Below are positions 18,948 through 28,814 of a stretch of DNA of 64,000 bases, piece after piece. The notes under the pieces are model-generated. The model was not told the origin of the DNA, made no database searches, and saw only the letters and a program-made list of their open reading frames with translations. The translations under genes were made by a program, and so were the position numbers. Origin of the DNA: Shewanella seohaensis (GTDB taxonomy: Bacteria; Pseudomonadota; Gammaproteobacteria; Enterobacterales; Shewanellaceae); assembly GCF_025449215.1 (NCBI RefSeq), contig NZ_CP104900.1, forward strand, positions 124,001-188,000, written 5' to 3'. The first letter of the stretch is position 1. Each line of letters starts with the position of its first letter.

Positions 18948-19819
18948 ATGGACATACGCACCCTCAAATTGTACCTGCACTTATGTGACAGTTTGCACTT
19001 CGCCAAGACGGCGGAGCAGATGCACGTCAGTCCCTCGACCTTAAGTCGCGCCTTGCAGCGGCTCGAAGAAGAAGTGAACGCCAAGTTATTCGAACGGGAT
19101 AATCGCAGCGTGACCTTAACCCACGCGGGGCGCGAGTTTAAATTGTTCGCCGAGCAGACCCTGCACCATTGGCGCAACCTGCGACACAGTATCGATCTCA
19201 AACAGGATGTACTGCGCGGCACCTTAAATCTCTATTGCTCAGTAACTGCCGCCTACAGCCATTTACCGCAATTGCTGGAACGTTTTCGGCAGGAGCATCC
19301 CTTGGTTGAGATAGCCCTGACCACAGGGGATGCCGCCAATGCACTGGCCGAAGTGCAACAAAATCGCGCCGATATTGCCATTGCCGCGCTGCCGGATCCC
19401 TTCCCTGCCACCTTGCATTTCGCCAAGATTGACGATGTGCCTTTGTCCTTAATCGCGCCAACCATGCGCTGCGCGGTGCAGCAACAGATAAGCCAAGCCC
19501 CCATCGACTGGTCGCGGGTGCCCTTTATCATTCCCGACCATGGCCCTGGGCGGCGCCGCGCCGATAATTGGTTCAAACAGATGGGAATAAGCCCCAATAT
19601 TTATGCGCAGGTGTCGGGACAAGAAGCGATTGCATCCATGGTGGCGCTCGGGTGTGGCGTGAGCATCACCCCAGAGGTAGTGATCAATAACAGCCCGGTG
19701 CGGGATAGGATCCAGCTATTAGCCTCCCCGTGAACATTGCCCCCTTTGAGCTGGGTTGTTGCTGCAAGGTCAAACGCTTGGACGATCCAATAGTGAATGC
19801 GTTTTTAGAAGCAATCTAA
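18948..19819 (+). pseudogene. ilvY: LysR-type activator of ilvC, IlvY, frame interrupted near the C-terminus
   Basis: LysR regulator with an N-terminal winged HTH (MDIRTLKLYLHLCDSLHFAKTAEQMHVSPSTLSRALQRLE) and a C-terminal inducer-binding domain. The frame as given stops at 19733, but the expected IlvY tail continues in another frame: VNIAPFELGCCCKVKRLDDPIVNAFLEAI, to the TAA at 19817. One extra C in the CCCC run 19726-19729 joins them and gives 290 aa (E. coli 297). Divergent from ilvC, which it should activate. The intact part keeps most of the protein, so even a true break would cost only about 29 residues. Confidence 0.9.
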
Positions 19820-19842
19820 ATTTTAGTAGCGATGTAAAGAAT

Positions 19843-20432
19843 CCACCTTCTGAAGAAGGTGGCTTTTGTTTTAACCCCCTAAAAGGGGGCCTTTATTCAA
19901 GAGCAAGTTGACCCTGCTCTTGCCGCTCTACTTTCTCTTGATGCCTAACGTATCTACGGATTATTTCCTCGTTAATTCCAATCGAATCGACGAAGTATCC
20001 TCTCTGCCAAAAATGATTTCCCCAAAGTTTATTCTTACGTAGGTAAGGAAATTTACTGAATATTTTCAACGCTATCTTACCTTTTAACGCCCCCATTACA
20101 TTCGATATCGATATCTTCGGAGGTACCTTCACCACTAAATGAACATGGTCAACTTGAACATTTAGCTCCATGACTATGCATCCCATTTGATGGCAATAAA
20201 CCTGAATGCATCGATAAACCTCTTTTCCGACATTACCTTTCAATATCCGAAAGCGGTACTTTGGTGTCCAGACTATATGATATTGACATCGCCAGAACAC
20301 ATGCGATGCTTGCTCGTATCTACTCATGTTATTTGCCTCTTTTGACTTCGCTAAAAATCAAAGATGCATTTAACATGGGTAGGTATACAGGCAAAGCCTC
20401 AAATGATGATAACCACCTACTGAAGTAGGTGG
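19843..20432 (-). mobile_element. IS200/IS605-family insertion sequence (IS200-type, TnpA only)
   Basis: A single Y1 transposase gene flanked by a hairpin at each side: CCACCTTCTGAAGAAGGTGG at 19843-19862 and CCACCTACTGAAGTAGGTGG at 20413-20432. Each has an 8-bp stem with a TGAA loop. IS200/IS605 elements use subterminal hairpins of this kind, not inverted repeats, and make no target duplication. The exact cleavage sites lie some bases outside the hairpins and cannot be fixed from one copy. An internal hairpin CCCCCT/AGGGGG (19875-19889) after tnpA may act as its terminator. No tnpB accompanies it. It sits between ilvY and the paeA-like gene without disrupting either. Confidence 0.85.
19893..20327 (-). 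CDS. tnpA: IS200/IS605-family transposase TnpA (Y1 HUH)
   Basis: 144-aa single-strand DNA transposase. The HUH metal site is H61-V-H63 in VDHVHLVVKVPP, and the nucleophile is Y126 in RRYVRHQEKVE, with Q130 completing the usual helix. The start SRYEQASHVFWRCQYHIVWTPKYR is typical of the family. The length and lack of frame breaks suggest it can be active. Acts at hairpin ends seen on either side. Confidence 0.95.
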   Translation of the reverse strand: MSRYEQASHVFWRCQYHIVWTPKYRFRILKGNVGKEVYRCIQVYCHQMGCIVMELNVQVDHVHLVVKVPPKISISNVMGALKGKIALKIFSKFPYLRKNKLWGNHFWQRGYFVDSIGINEEIIRRYVRHQEKVERQEQGQLALE

Positions 20433-20448
20433 TTTTGGGCTAAAAATA

Positions 20449-20475
20449 AAAAAACGGGACTGAGTCCCGTTTTTT
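20449..20475 (-). terminator. Rho-independent terminator after the paeA-like gene
   Basis: Stem AAAAAACGGGAC (20449-20460) / GTCCCGTTTTTT (20464-20475) with loop TGA. On the minus strand it lies 15 bases past the stop codon and ends in a long T tract. Confidence 0.92.
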
Positions 20476-20490
20476 ATGATGTTGATAAGA

Positions 20491-21807
20491 TTAGGTATCT
20501 GGCGACATCAACTTATCGTTGCCATCGATGCGGGTTACCAGCAGTTGGTCGACCTTGTAGGCGTCGATATCCACCACTTCAAACTTGTAACCGGCATAGT
20601 TAACAAAGTCGGTACGCTTAGGAATTTTACGCAGCATATACATCATAAAACCGGCGATGGTTTCATAATTTTGGCTGTGGGGGAACTCTTCGATATCGAA
20701 GGCGCGCATCACATCGGTAATGGGCGTGACCCCATCTACTAACCAAGAATTACCGTCGCGAGCAATAATCTGCTCTTCGCTCTCGTGTAGCGACCAGGCC
20801 CCCATCACAGCGCGCTGCAGATCGTTGGTGGTGACAATCCCCACAACTAGGGCGTATTCATTCATCACCACGGCGAAATCGGCGCGACTATTTTTGAAGT
20901 ATTCCATCGCCTCGGACAGGCTTAAGGTATCGGGAATAATCAAAGAGGTATGCACAAGACTGTTGTCCTTTAAGGTGATGTTCTCGCCGTTGATCACCCG
21001 GATCAGCAGCTCCTTCGCATCTACAAAACCTTTGACCATATCCAATTGGCCATCACAGACTAAAAACTTAGTGTGAGGATCTTCGGCAATCTTACGTTTG
21101 ATATCCTCCTCGCTGTCTTGCAGCAGGAAATACACTAAGCTCTCACGGGCCGTCATGGCAGAAGTGACTGAAACGGTTTGCATTTCAAACACGTTCTCCA
21201 TCATCTGTTGCTCTCCCCTATCGAGTACACCAGCTTCTGCCCCCGCGTTCATGACCGCGTAAATATCATCGGAAGTAATTTCATCATTTCGGGCCGTGGG
21301 TATTTGCAGCAACTTAAAAATCGCGCTGGCCATGCCATTGAAAAACCACACCAATGGACGAAGGATCGCGATACAGAAACTCATAGGGCCAACGACAGCC
21401 AAGGCAACTTGCTCAGGCATCGCCATCGCAATACGCTTAGGCATTAAATCGGCCACCAAAATAAAGGCACTGGTAACGAGTAAAAACGACATCAAAAAGC
21501 TCACCTGACCCAACCAAGGATCGGCTAACCAAGGTGAAAGGAATTGATAAAAATACGGACGAAATGCAGATTCACCCACAATACCGCCCATGATGGCCAC
21601 GGCATTCAGGCCAATTTGCACCACAGTAAAAAAGCTGCCGGGATACGACTGTAAATGCAGTACCTTTTCAGCTCTGGCATCGCCTTCATCGGCTAACTGA
21701 CGTAAACGGATTTTCCGTGATGCGGCCAAAGCAATTTCTGACATGGAAAAGAAACAACTCGCGGCAATTAAGCACAATATAATCATCACGTTATCTAAGA
21801 GACTCAT
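20491..21807 (-). CDS. paeA: CNNM/CBS-domain membrane protein, PaeA (YtfL)-like
   Basis: 438-aa inner-membrane protein. It has an N-terminal DUF21/CNNM domain with four helices (MSLLDNVMIILCLIAASCFFSMSEIALAAS start), two CBS domains (about residues 200-330) and a C-terminal CorC_HlyC domain (DGVTPITDVMRAF..., GYKFEVVDIDAYKVDQLLV). The wording is very close to E. coli YtfL/PaeA, for example ITSDDIYAV, NEYALVVGI, NYETI.GFMM.MLRKIPKRTD. PaeA has been linked to cadaverine and putrescine export or tolerance; a divalent-cation role is the alternative for the wider family. Monocistronic, with its own terminator. Confidence 0.88.
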   Translation of the reverse strand: MSLLDNVMIILCLIAASCFFSMSEIALAASRKIRLRQLADEGDARAEKVLHLQSYPGSFFTVVQIGLNAVAIMGGIVGESAFRPYFYQFLSPWLADPWLGQVSFLMSFLLVTSAFILVADLMPKRIAMAMPEQVALAVVGPMSFCIAILRPLVWFFNGMASAIFKLLQIPTARNDEITSDDIYAVMNAGAEAGVLDRGEQQMMENVFEMQTVSVTSAMTARESLVYFLLQDSEEDIKRKIAEDPHTKFLVCDGQLDMVKGFVDAKELLIRVINGENITLKDNSLVHTSLIIPDTLSLSEAMEYFKNSRADFAVVMNEYALVVGIVTTNDLQRAVMGAWSLHESEEQIIARDGNSWLVDGVTPITDVMRAFDIEEFPHSQNYETIAGFMMYMLRKIPKRTDFVNYAGYKFEVVDIDAYKVDQLLVTRIDGNDKLMSPDT

Positions 21808-21978
21808 GTAACACCTTTTGTTTCACACTAGACTTACTTGCACCAACCCGCGCAGTGATTTTCGCGGATCAGTTGAATTTTGCCCAATAAAGCGGCTCTA
21901 GCCTGTGGCAATAAAGAACCCTGCTGCCGCTAAGCCCTTTGCTACACTTTAAAAAACTCGCCACTGCGTTTAAAAAGT

Positions 21979-22818
21979 ATGATGCGTTTATTATATCCGC
22001 TAATCGCCTTGTTATGCGTGATTCTGCTCTCGCCTGCTGCCTATGGCGCCGACGAGCTTTCCCCATTAAGGTTACGCTTTTGTGTCGAAGAGACTGAATA
22101 TCCACCGTTTAATTATTTTATTCGGCAAGATGGCATTAAGACTTCCACGCTTAGCGGCTACGATATCGACCTGCTAGAACGCACCTTTAAACCCATTGGA
22201 ATTGATTATGAAGTACAGGCTTTGCCTTGGTTACGCTGTTTGAAGGACGTTCAAAATGGCAGCATAGATGCCGCAATGAGCGCATCGCTCAACCGACAAA
22301 GGGCGACTGATTATATCCCATCTATTGCTTATTATTACCTCACCCCCAGTTATTTTTATTTGAAAGCCGAACTAGACCCGCAATTTCATATAAATGATAT
22401 CAATCAGTTGGCTGATTTTGGCACGGTTTGCGGCATCAAGGGCTTCAATTACGATAACTTTGGCTGGCGAAAAGAAACGCCCATCAGCGAAATCAATTCT
22501 CTGCAACATCTCCCAGAAATGTTGTTGAAACACAGATGTAAATTCTTCATCGCCCGTAAGGAGATTTTAGCTGGTAGCCTCGCTTTAACTCAGTCGGGCG
22601 AACTGCCTAAAACGCTCACCTCTAAGGTATCCCCCAACACCCAACTGGAGCCTTTTTATATGCTGATCTCAAAACGTTCAGCCAATAAAGACTTGATTGC
22701 GCGTGAATTTAATCGGCAGGTACAAGCGATGCGAGACAGCCATCAACTCGAAGCCCTGTACCAATTCCATATTCAAAAGCTTACTCACGGGGACGATAAG
22801 GGCAGTGATTCGCTTTAG
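21979..22818 (+). CDS. Periplasmic solute-binding protein (SBP_bac_3-like), 279 aa
   Basis: Secreted amino-acid-type binding protein: signal peptide MMRLLYPLIALLCVILLSPAAYGAD (cut after about residue 23), then RFCVEETEYPPFNYF and LSGYDIDLLERTF, the family-1 lobe signature. No ABC permease genes lie next to it, so it may be an orphan sensor or enzyme-like member rather than a transporter component; Shewanella has many such orphans. A second start two bases... the ATG one codon later is equally possible. Its 3' end overlaps the convergent YkgJ-type gene by 38 bases. Confidence 0.8.
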   Translation: MMRLLYPLIALLCVILLSPAAYGADELSPLRLRFCVEETEYPPFNYFIRQDGIKTSTLSGYDIDLLERTFKPIGIDYEVQALPWLRCLKDVQNGSIDAAMSASLNRQRATDYIPSIAYYYLTPSYFYLKAELDPQFHINDINQLADFGTVCGIKGFNYDNFGWRKETPISEINSLQHLPEMLLKHRCKFFIARKEILAGSLALTQSGELPKTLTSKVSPNTQLEPFYMLISKRSANKDLIAREFNRQVQAMRDSHQLEALYQFHIQKLTHGDDKGSDSL

Positions 22819-23194
22819 GGCCGATTTGCGGATGATTGCGGCAAGTTTCGGGGCGTTGATGATAAATGGTGCAGCGACGGGTTTTGCTGTCGAGGTACAG
22901 GCAATCATCGTTCGCCATGCGGGCCAAGGTAAAAATGGCGGTTTTGTGGTTGAAGTTGTCGATGATGCGCGCTTTTTGCAGACGCTTGGCGATGACTTTG
23001 AGATCGCCCTCGGCTTCAAACTCGTCCACTAAGGCCATGCGCACTAAGTCGCTCACAGTGACTTCTACGGGCAGGGTACAGCAGGTTGCATGGCAGCTAT
23101 CACACAAGCCTTTGCGATATTTTTGCCAAGTGGACAAATCATCGATATTGAAAATCGACACTGCACTTGCCGTATTTTTGCCCCGTTTTGACAC
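22781..23194 (-). CDS. YkgJ-family cysteine-cluster protein, 137 aa
   Basis: Small soluble protein of the YkgJ/CxxCxxCC family, thought to bind zinc or an Fe-S cluster through clustered cysteines. The pattern is visible: GLCDSCHATCC at about residues 30-40 and CLYLDSKTRRCTIYHQRPETCRNHP towards the C-terminus, with a last cysteine in NHCPYRP. Function is unknown for the family. It overlaps the convergent binding-protein gene at its 3' end by 38 bases, both ends being coding. Confidence 0.85.
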   Translation of the reverse strand: MSKRGKNTASAVSIFNIDDLSTWQKYRKGLCDSCHATCCTLPVEVTVSDLVRMALVDEFEAEGDLKVIAKRLQKARIIDNFNHKTAIFTLARMANDDCLYLDSKTRRCTIYHQRPETCRNHPQIGPKANHCPYRPRE

Positions 23195-23309
23195 GCCAGA
23201 ACCTAGAGTTAGAAATTAAAGGGCGGCAATTATAGCAGGCCAAAAGCAGAAATAAATCGGCGCCGCGCCATGCTCAAGACAAGCAGTGATGCCGTGCCTC
23301 AATTATCAG

Positions 23310-25132
23310 TCACTTATGGTTCGAATCAATCACCACGGTATTGCGCCCCTGATCTTTAGCGCGATACAGACAAATATCGGTACGGCGCAGCACCTCCGAC
23401 AACGTTAAGCTATCCTGGCTCTCCTTAGGAAAATACACCCCACCAATACTGAGGGTGATCTTGCCCTTTGGGGAGCTTCGATGAGGATCTCCAAGGCGGC
23501 CACCTGGTAGCAGAGCTGGTTGGCTATCGCCTCCAATTGAATTGGTGAAATCTGTTGCAGAACAATCGCGAACTCCTCACCACCAATACGGGCAAGCAAA
23601 CTCTCCTGTGGCAAGATATCGCTCTGAGTTAACGCCTGCGCCACTCGCTTAAGCGCCGCATCGCCCTCGAGGTGGCCGTAGGTATCGTTGTAGCTCTTGA
23701 AGTAATCGACATCCAACATGAGCAGGCCGAACGGAGTGTTTTGCTGGAGCAAGGTTTCTAGGGTTTGAGTGAAGGGGCGGCGGTTGCTTAATCCGGTTAA
23801 CTCATCGGTGTCGGCCATCACCCGCAGCTGAGCATTCACCGACACTAAAGCCTGTTGCAGGCTGAGCATCTGTCGCTCTTTTTCCTCACGCAGTAATAAT
23901 TCGTTCAGTGCCGCGGCAAATTGAGTCAGCATTACCTTCTTTTGCACGTTCCAGTTTAATGGACGACTGACCATAGAAAACGAGAGTAACCCCAAGAGTT
24001 GATTGCTATTTTTAATCGCATAGGCGGCAATTGAACAGATGCCGACCGAGCACAAGGCTTGATATTCCTTTGGCGATTCATTCGCCAGTTCAGCAACTGA
24101 TTCAATGACTAAGGTCGACTCTGAGGTAAATTTTTGTGCCAGCACAGCCACACTGTCGATGGAAATATCTTGGACCTTGCCCGCCTGCAACTCGCAGCTC
24201 CAAAAACTCCGATAACGGGCGTGCTGCTGGGTAAATTCAATAATGCTCACCCGTTCAACATCAAATAGGCAACCAATGCGGCCACAGACATCGGCCAAGT
24301 ATTCATCTAATAGAGAGGTGTCTGTCGTTAAAAATTGCAATGACATCTCGGCTAACAGCTGGTTTGCCTTGGATTGCCAATTGAGTTCTTGAGTCCGCTC
24401 ATCGACCAGCTTCGCTAACTGGTTTTGCTGTTGTTGCAGCGCCCGTTGCTGGCGTTTATTGATTGCCAAATCGTTGCGGATGCGTTGATACATGGCCTGT
24501 AGTGACTGGGCGACATGGCCAATCTCATCGGGGCTTTGCATCACACTCATGGGCACATTGAGCTTAGGGAGGGAGTGCAGGTTAATTTGATTGGCAAACC
24601 GCTCCAGTGCCGAGAGGCGATTGGTGACTAGCAAGCGCACCAAAGAGAGGATCAAGTAAATCATCAACAGCGTTTTCAGCCCGTTGCCTAATACTATGAT
24701 GATCAATTGCTGCCACAACTCGTAATAGAGCGTGTCCGTATCTAAACCGACCGTCAGCATGCCAATCTGCTGATCTTGATAGTTAATGGGATAGAGAAAC
24801 AGGGTTTGCCGACGATTATCCAAATGAATCGACTTACCCAGTTGCATGGCAACGCCATCGATACTCTCTAAATTAACGCTCGCCACCATGGGCATCATCC
24901 CAAGGCCAGACAGCAAATCCGATAACAAACTATGGTCAACATCCCACAGCGACTTAGCCACGCTGGGTAAGATGGATTCGGAGTATTCACGAATATCCGC
25001 CGTGGTTTTATCTATGCTCTCCTGATAGTTCCATATCAACTGTACCAACATAGTTAGGACAGCAAAAAACGAACTCACCCCAATAATAGTGAGCGTCATT
25101 CTATGACTGATGGAATGATTACGATGCTTCAT
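23310..25132 (-). pseudogene. Membrane diguanylate cyclase (HAMP-GAF-GGDEF), frame interrupted near the C-terminus
   Basis: Makes the second messenger cyclic di-GMP. Order: TM1 (about residues 11-32), periplasmic domain, TM2 (about 140-165), HAMP-like linker, coiled coil, GAF-like domain (about 260-400) and GGDEF domain with the active site GGEEF at 517-521. As given the frame stops at 23405. One extra base in the run 23470-23473 restores the GGDEF end, KITLSIGGVYFPKES...DICLYRAKDQGRN, to the TGA at 23310 (607 aa). The upstream gene, 10 bases away on the same strand, encodes a periplasmic binding protein, so the two probably form a ligand sensor and its output. Confidence 0.9.
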
Positions 25133-25142
25133 GGATACCTAT

Positions 25143-26168
25143 TTATGATTGTGGCAACTTATCCAAAATCTGTGTCTTAAAAATCCCCGCCCAATCCCTA
25201 GCGACTAACAGTCGATAAAACTCCGAATCTGGATTAAGGACACTAAAAAGTTGTATGTCCGCATCGGGATAATATTGCGAAGTTTCTTGATAATGCCTCA
25301 GCTGCACTAACCCCAATGCGCCCGCTAAAAAGTGCCCTCCGCCCAATGTGCTGATCTGCTGTGATTGGCGAAGCTGTAAAATCTCTGCGGAGGTATTCAC
25401 TGAACTCACCAACACATCACGCCCGGGCTGAAGTCCTTTTTCCCGCAAGGCTTTTAGTACTCCAATAGCCATATTATCGCTGGCCGTCCAAATCAGATTT
25501 AAATCGGGATAGCGGGAAAGCAAAGTTAAGGTTTGCCCATAGGCAATATCTTGGCTCCACTGGCCATAGACGGTTTGAGTCACAGTGGCATTGTGCTGCA
25601 TAAAAAAGTAGTCATTGGCGCCTTGGGTGCGCAGCACTGAGGCAGGCGTCGACTTATCGCCCGAAATTAATAAAACCTTCGCGTTTTCATCCTTTAAACC
25701 ACTTAATAGGATTTTGGCCGTTTCGGCGCCAATCGCGTAATTATCGGGAATAATGGCTGGTAATAAATAGGTTTTCCAATGTGGATCCGTTAATAAGGTT
25801 TCTCGCTCGGCCACTGAAATATCATTCAATATCAGCTGCACATATATGGGATAGTGGTAGAGCAACTGCAACATTTTTATTGCTGACTGCTTCTCATTTA
25901 CCAAAATAATATGGCTAGGGATGGATGAGGTAGAGCTTAATAATACCTCTAATTGGTTAATCATTTTAAAATGATTACGGTCTGAATGGGTTATTTGTAA
26001 ATTAATATCGAGTTGAGTGGCAGCCACTTGCATTAATTTATCGACATCACCCCAAAAGCTATCCGTTGCGGCGCCGGGGTTAAAAAAAGCCACTTCTAAT
26101 TTGGCCCATGCAGGCGATGCGGAACACAGCAGGCCTATAAATAAACAACTCAAATACCATAGACGCAA
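25143..26168 (-). CDS. Periplasmic sugar-type binding protein paired with the diguanylate cyclase
   Basis: Peripla_BP_4-type protein (341 aa) resembling the binding proteins of ribose/AI-2 systems: LEVAFFNPGAATDSFWGDV, then LILVNEKQSA-like and VLLISGDKSTPASVLRTQGANDYF, and IWTASDNMAIGVLKALREKG. I place the start at the TTG 26168 with GAGGAG nine bases upstream. This gives a clean signal peptide (RLWYLSCLFIGLLCSASPAWA); the longer frame from 26213 would place 15 polar residues before it. No transporter genes are present. With the downstream cyclase it resembles LuxP/LuxQ-style sensing, with c-di-GMP as output (inference). Confidence 0.8.
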   Translation of the reverse strand: MRLWYLSCLFIGLLCSASPAWAKLEVAFFNPGAATDSFWGDVDKLMQVAATQLDINLQITHSDRNHFKMINQLEVLLSSTSSIPSHIILVNEKQSAIKMLQLLYHYPIYVQLILNDISVAERETLLTDPHWKTYLLPAIIPDNYAIGAETAKILLSGLKDENAKVLLISGDKSTPASVLRTQGANDYFFMQHNATVTQTVYGQWSQDIAYGQTLTLLSRYPDLNLIWTASDNMAIGVLKALREKGLQPGRDVLVSSVNTSAEILQLRQSQQISTLGGGHFLAGALGLVQLRHYQETSQYYPDADIQLFSVLNPDSEFYRLLVARDWAGIFKTQILDKLPQS

Positions 26169-26545
26169 AAGCGAGTTCTCCTCGACGGTGTTTCCCCAAA
26201 TGTGTTCCGTCACTGGAGGTCACTTTATTATTTCGATTCACAACCTTGTTACCGCATAATTACCAAAGCATGTCGCTGGTAACCAATTATTTGATTAAAC
26301 CACAAAATAATAAAAAGTGAACTTGGTAACTAAGAATATTTATTTTTGCCTAAGTTCAGCGCAACCAATTATAGGATATTCATTTTAATTTTAATAAGAT
26401 AACTTAAATGTTAACGGCTAAGTTCATTCTTTTGGTGTAACGCCTCTCCGCCAGTTAACCCATCGCCATTTATCCTTTGGCCAGCGCCAAGCCCAAGATT
26501 GCCTTACGCTTATACTCTGTTAGTATATGTATAAATTCACAGTGA
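26169..26545. other. Divergent intergenic region, binding-protein gene / recG
   Basis: About 377 AT-rich bases, including runs such as AATAATAAAAAG, between divergent genes. They must contain both promoters, but I cannot place confident -35/-10 pairs. No RNA gene, repeat or hidden coding frame is apparent. Confidence 0.4.
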
Positions 26546-28636
26546 TTGAGCGCTAACGACTTGCAGCAATTGGATCTTGTTCCGATCACCGACCTCAAAG
26601 GCGTCGCCAAAAGGGTGGCGGAAAAACTCGCCAAGCTCGGCATCACAACAGTACAAGATCTGCTGTTTCACTTACCCCTGCGCTACGAAGACCGCACTCA
26701 AATTTATCCTATTGCCGCCTTAATGCCGGGAAATTACGGCACCATTGAAGCCGAAATCCAGTCGACGCAAATCATTCAAGGCCGTAAACGCATGCTGGTG
26801 TGCAATGTGCGGGATAATACCGGCAGCATGAGCCTACGCTTCTTTAACTTTTCGATGGCGCAACGCAATGCGATGCAAAATGGCTTAATGATCCGCGCCT
26901 ACGGTGAAATTCGCCGTGGTAATCATCAGGCAGAAATCGTCCATCCCGAGTACAAAATTGTGTATCCCGGTGAAGACATTCATTTAAGCGATACCCTTAC
27001 GCCGATTTATCCCACGACGGAAGGACTCAAGCAGGCGAGTTGGATCAAGCTCACCGAGCAAGCCCTCGAATTATTAGAAGACGGCGGTTTGACCGAGTTA
27101 TTACCCACCAATTTGCAGCCCAACAGCATGAGCCTGAAACAAGCACTGCAAACTCTGCATCGCCCCCACGCTGGAATATCACAATTTGACTTAGAGCTCG
27201 GCCAGCATCCGGCGCAGCAACGGCTGGTGCAGGAAGAACTGCTCGCCCATAACCTCAGCATGCTCCGACTCAGGCAGCGCAGCAATCTCGACGCCGCCGT
27301 GACCATGCACGCCAGCGGCCAGCTATTGAATCCCTTTCTCGCCTCATTGCCCTTTAAACCGACGGGCGCCCAGCAACGGGTCGTCGCCGAGATTGGTAAA
27401 GATTTAGAGCAACCGCACCCCATGATGCGTTTAGTTCAAGGTGATGTGGGTTCGGGTAAAACCTTAGTCGCCGCCCTCGCCGCCCTGCAAGCCATCGAAA
27501 ATGGTTACCAAGTGGCCATGATGGCGCCTACCGAATTACTCGCTGAGCAGCATGCGGCTAACTTTGCCGCCTGGTTTGAACCCTTGGGATTAAAAGTCGG
27601 ATGGCTGGCGGGCAAACTTAAAGGCAAGGCGCGGGCGCAATCCTTAGCCGATATTGAATCGGGCGCGGCGCAAATGGTGATAGGTACCCACGCCATCTTC
27701 CAGCAACAGGTAACCTTTAACAAACTAGCCTTGATCATCATTGACGAGCAGCACAGGTTCGGGGTTCACCAACGGATGGGGCTGAGGGAAAAAGGCATTA
27801 ACCAAGGCTTTCATCCCCACCAGTTGATTATGACGGCAACGCCGATCCCACGCACCTTAGCCATGACGGCCTACGCCGATTTGGACACCTCGATTATCGA
27901 TGAGTTGCCGCCCGGCCGCACGCCCGTGACCACAGTCGCCATTCCCGATTCGCGCCGCAATGAAGTGCTCGAGCGCGTCCGCAACAGCGTAGTCACGGAT
28001 AAACGCCAAGCCTATTGGGTCTGTACTCTGATTGAAGAATCCGAAGTGCTCGAGTGCCAAGCGGCTGAAGATACCGCCGAAGAGCTGCGCCAAGCGCTGC
28101 CGGAACTGAGCATAGGTTTAGTCCACGGCCGGATGAAAAGTGCTGAAAAGCAAAAAATTATGGCCGATTTCAAGGCGGGAAGCATACATCTCTTAGTGGC
28201 AACCACAGTGATTGAAGTCGGCGTCGACGTCCCCAACTCCAGCTTGATGATTATCGAAAACCCCGAGCGACTGGGCCTTGCACAGTTGCACCAGCTGCGG
28301 GGCCGCGTAGGGCGCGGTGCCGTGGCGAGCCATTGTGTGTTACTCTACAAGGCGCCATTGAGCCAAACCGCGAGCCAGCGGTTAAATGTGCTCAGGCAAA
28401 GTAATGATGGTTTTGTGATTGCACAGAAAGACTTAGAGATCCGTGGGCCGGGCGAAGTACTGGGCACTAAGCAAACGGGACTGGCCGAGCTGAAAATCGC
28501 CGACCTTGTCCGCGATCAGGCGCTTATCCCACATATCCAAAAACTGGCGAGCCATGTGATGTCACAGGCCCCAGAATCGGTCGATGCCATTATTCATCGC
28601 TGGCTTGGACACAGGCAACAATACGTTCAGGCCTAA
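26546..28636 (+). CDS. recG: ATP-dependent DNA helicase RecG
   Basis: Branch-migrating helicase that regresses stalled forks and processes Holliday junctions; 696 aa (E. coli 693). The N-terminal wedge domain is recognisable (LPLRYEDRTQIYPI). Helicase motifs: QGDVGSGKT (Walker A), DEQHRFGVHQR (DExH), TATPIPRT, TTVIEVGVDVPNSSLMIIENPERLGLAQLHQLRGRVGRG. The start is given as TTG at 26546; other starts nearby are possible because the ribosome-binding site is weak. Intact frame. Confidence 0.95.
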   Translation: MSANDLQQLDLVPITDLKGVAKRVAEKLAKLGITTVQDLLFHLPLRYEDRTQIYPIAALMPGNYGTIEAEIQSTQIIQGRKRMLVCNVRDNTGSMSLRFFNFSMAQRNAMQNGLMIRAYGEIRRGNHQAEIVHPEYKIVYPGEDIHLSDTLTPIYPTTEGLKQASWIKLTEQALELLEDGGLTELLPTNLQPNSMSLKQALQTLHRPHAGISQFDLELGQHPAQQRLVQEELLAHNLSMLRLRQRSNLDAAVTMHASGQLLNPFLASLPFKPTGAQQRVVAEIGKDLEQPHPMMRLVQGDVGSGKTLVAALAALQAIENGYQVAMMAPTELLAEQHAANFAAWFEPLGLKVGWLAGKLKGKARAQSLADIESGAAQMVIGTHAIFQQQVTFNKLALIIIDEQHRFGVHQRMGLREKGINQGFHPHQLIMTATPIPRTLAMTAYADLDTSIIDELPPGRTPVTTVAIPDSRRNEVLERVRNSVVTDKRQAYWVCTLIEESEVLECQAAEDTAEELRQALPELSIGLVHGRMKSAEKQKIMADFKAGSIHLLVATTVIEVGVDVPNSSLMIIENPERLGLAQLHQLRGRVGRGAVASHCVLLYKAPLSQTASQRLNVLRQSNDGFVIAQKDLEIRGPGEVLGTKQTGLAELKIADLVRDQALIPHIQKLASHVMSQAPESVDAIIHRWLGHRQQYVQA

Positions 28637-28814
28637 ACCTTAAGCTAACCCCTTCAAGGTAAAATAAATTCAGCCTGTTCAGCTCACCACTATGGACAAG
28701 CGCGTGGAAACTTGCACAATGAACCTGCCACCGACAACTCGTTGGCACTTGCACTTTAAATGTTAGCTGCATGTATTCACCCCGTTACCTTGACACTTAA
28801 GCGAAGGATGTAAA

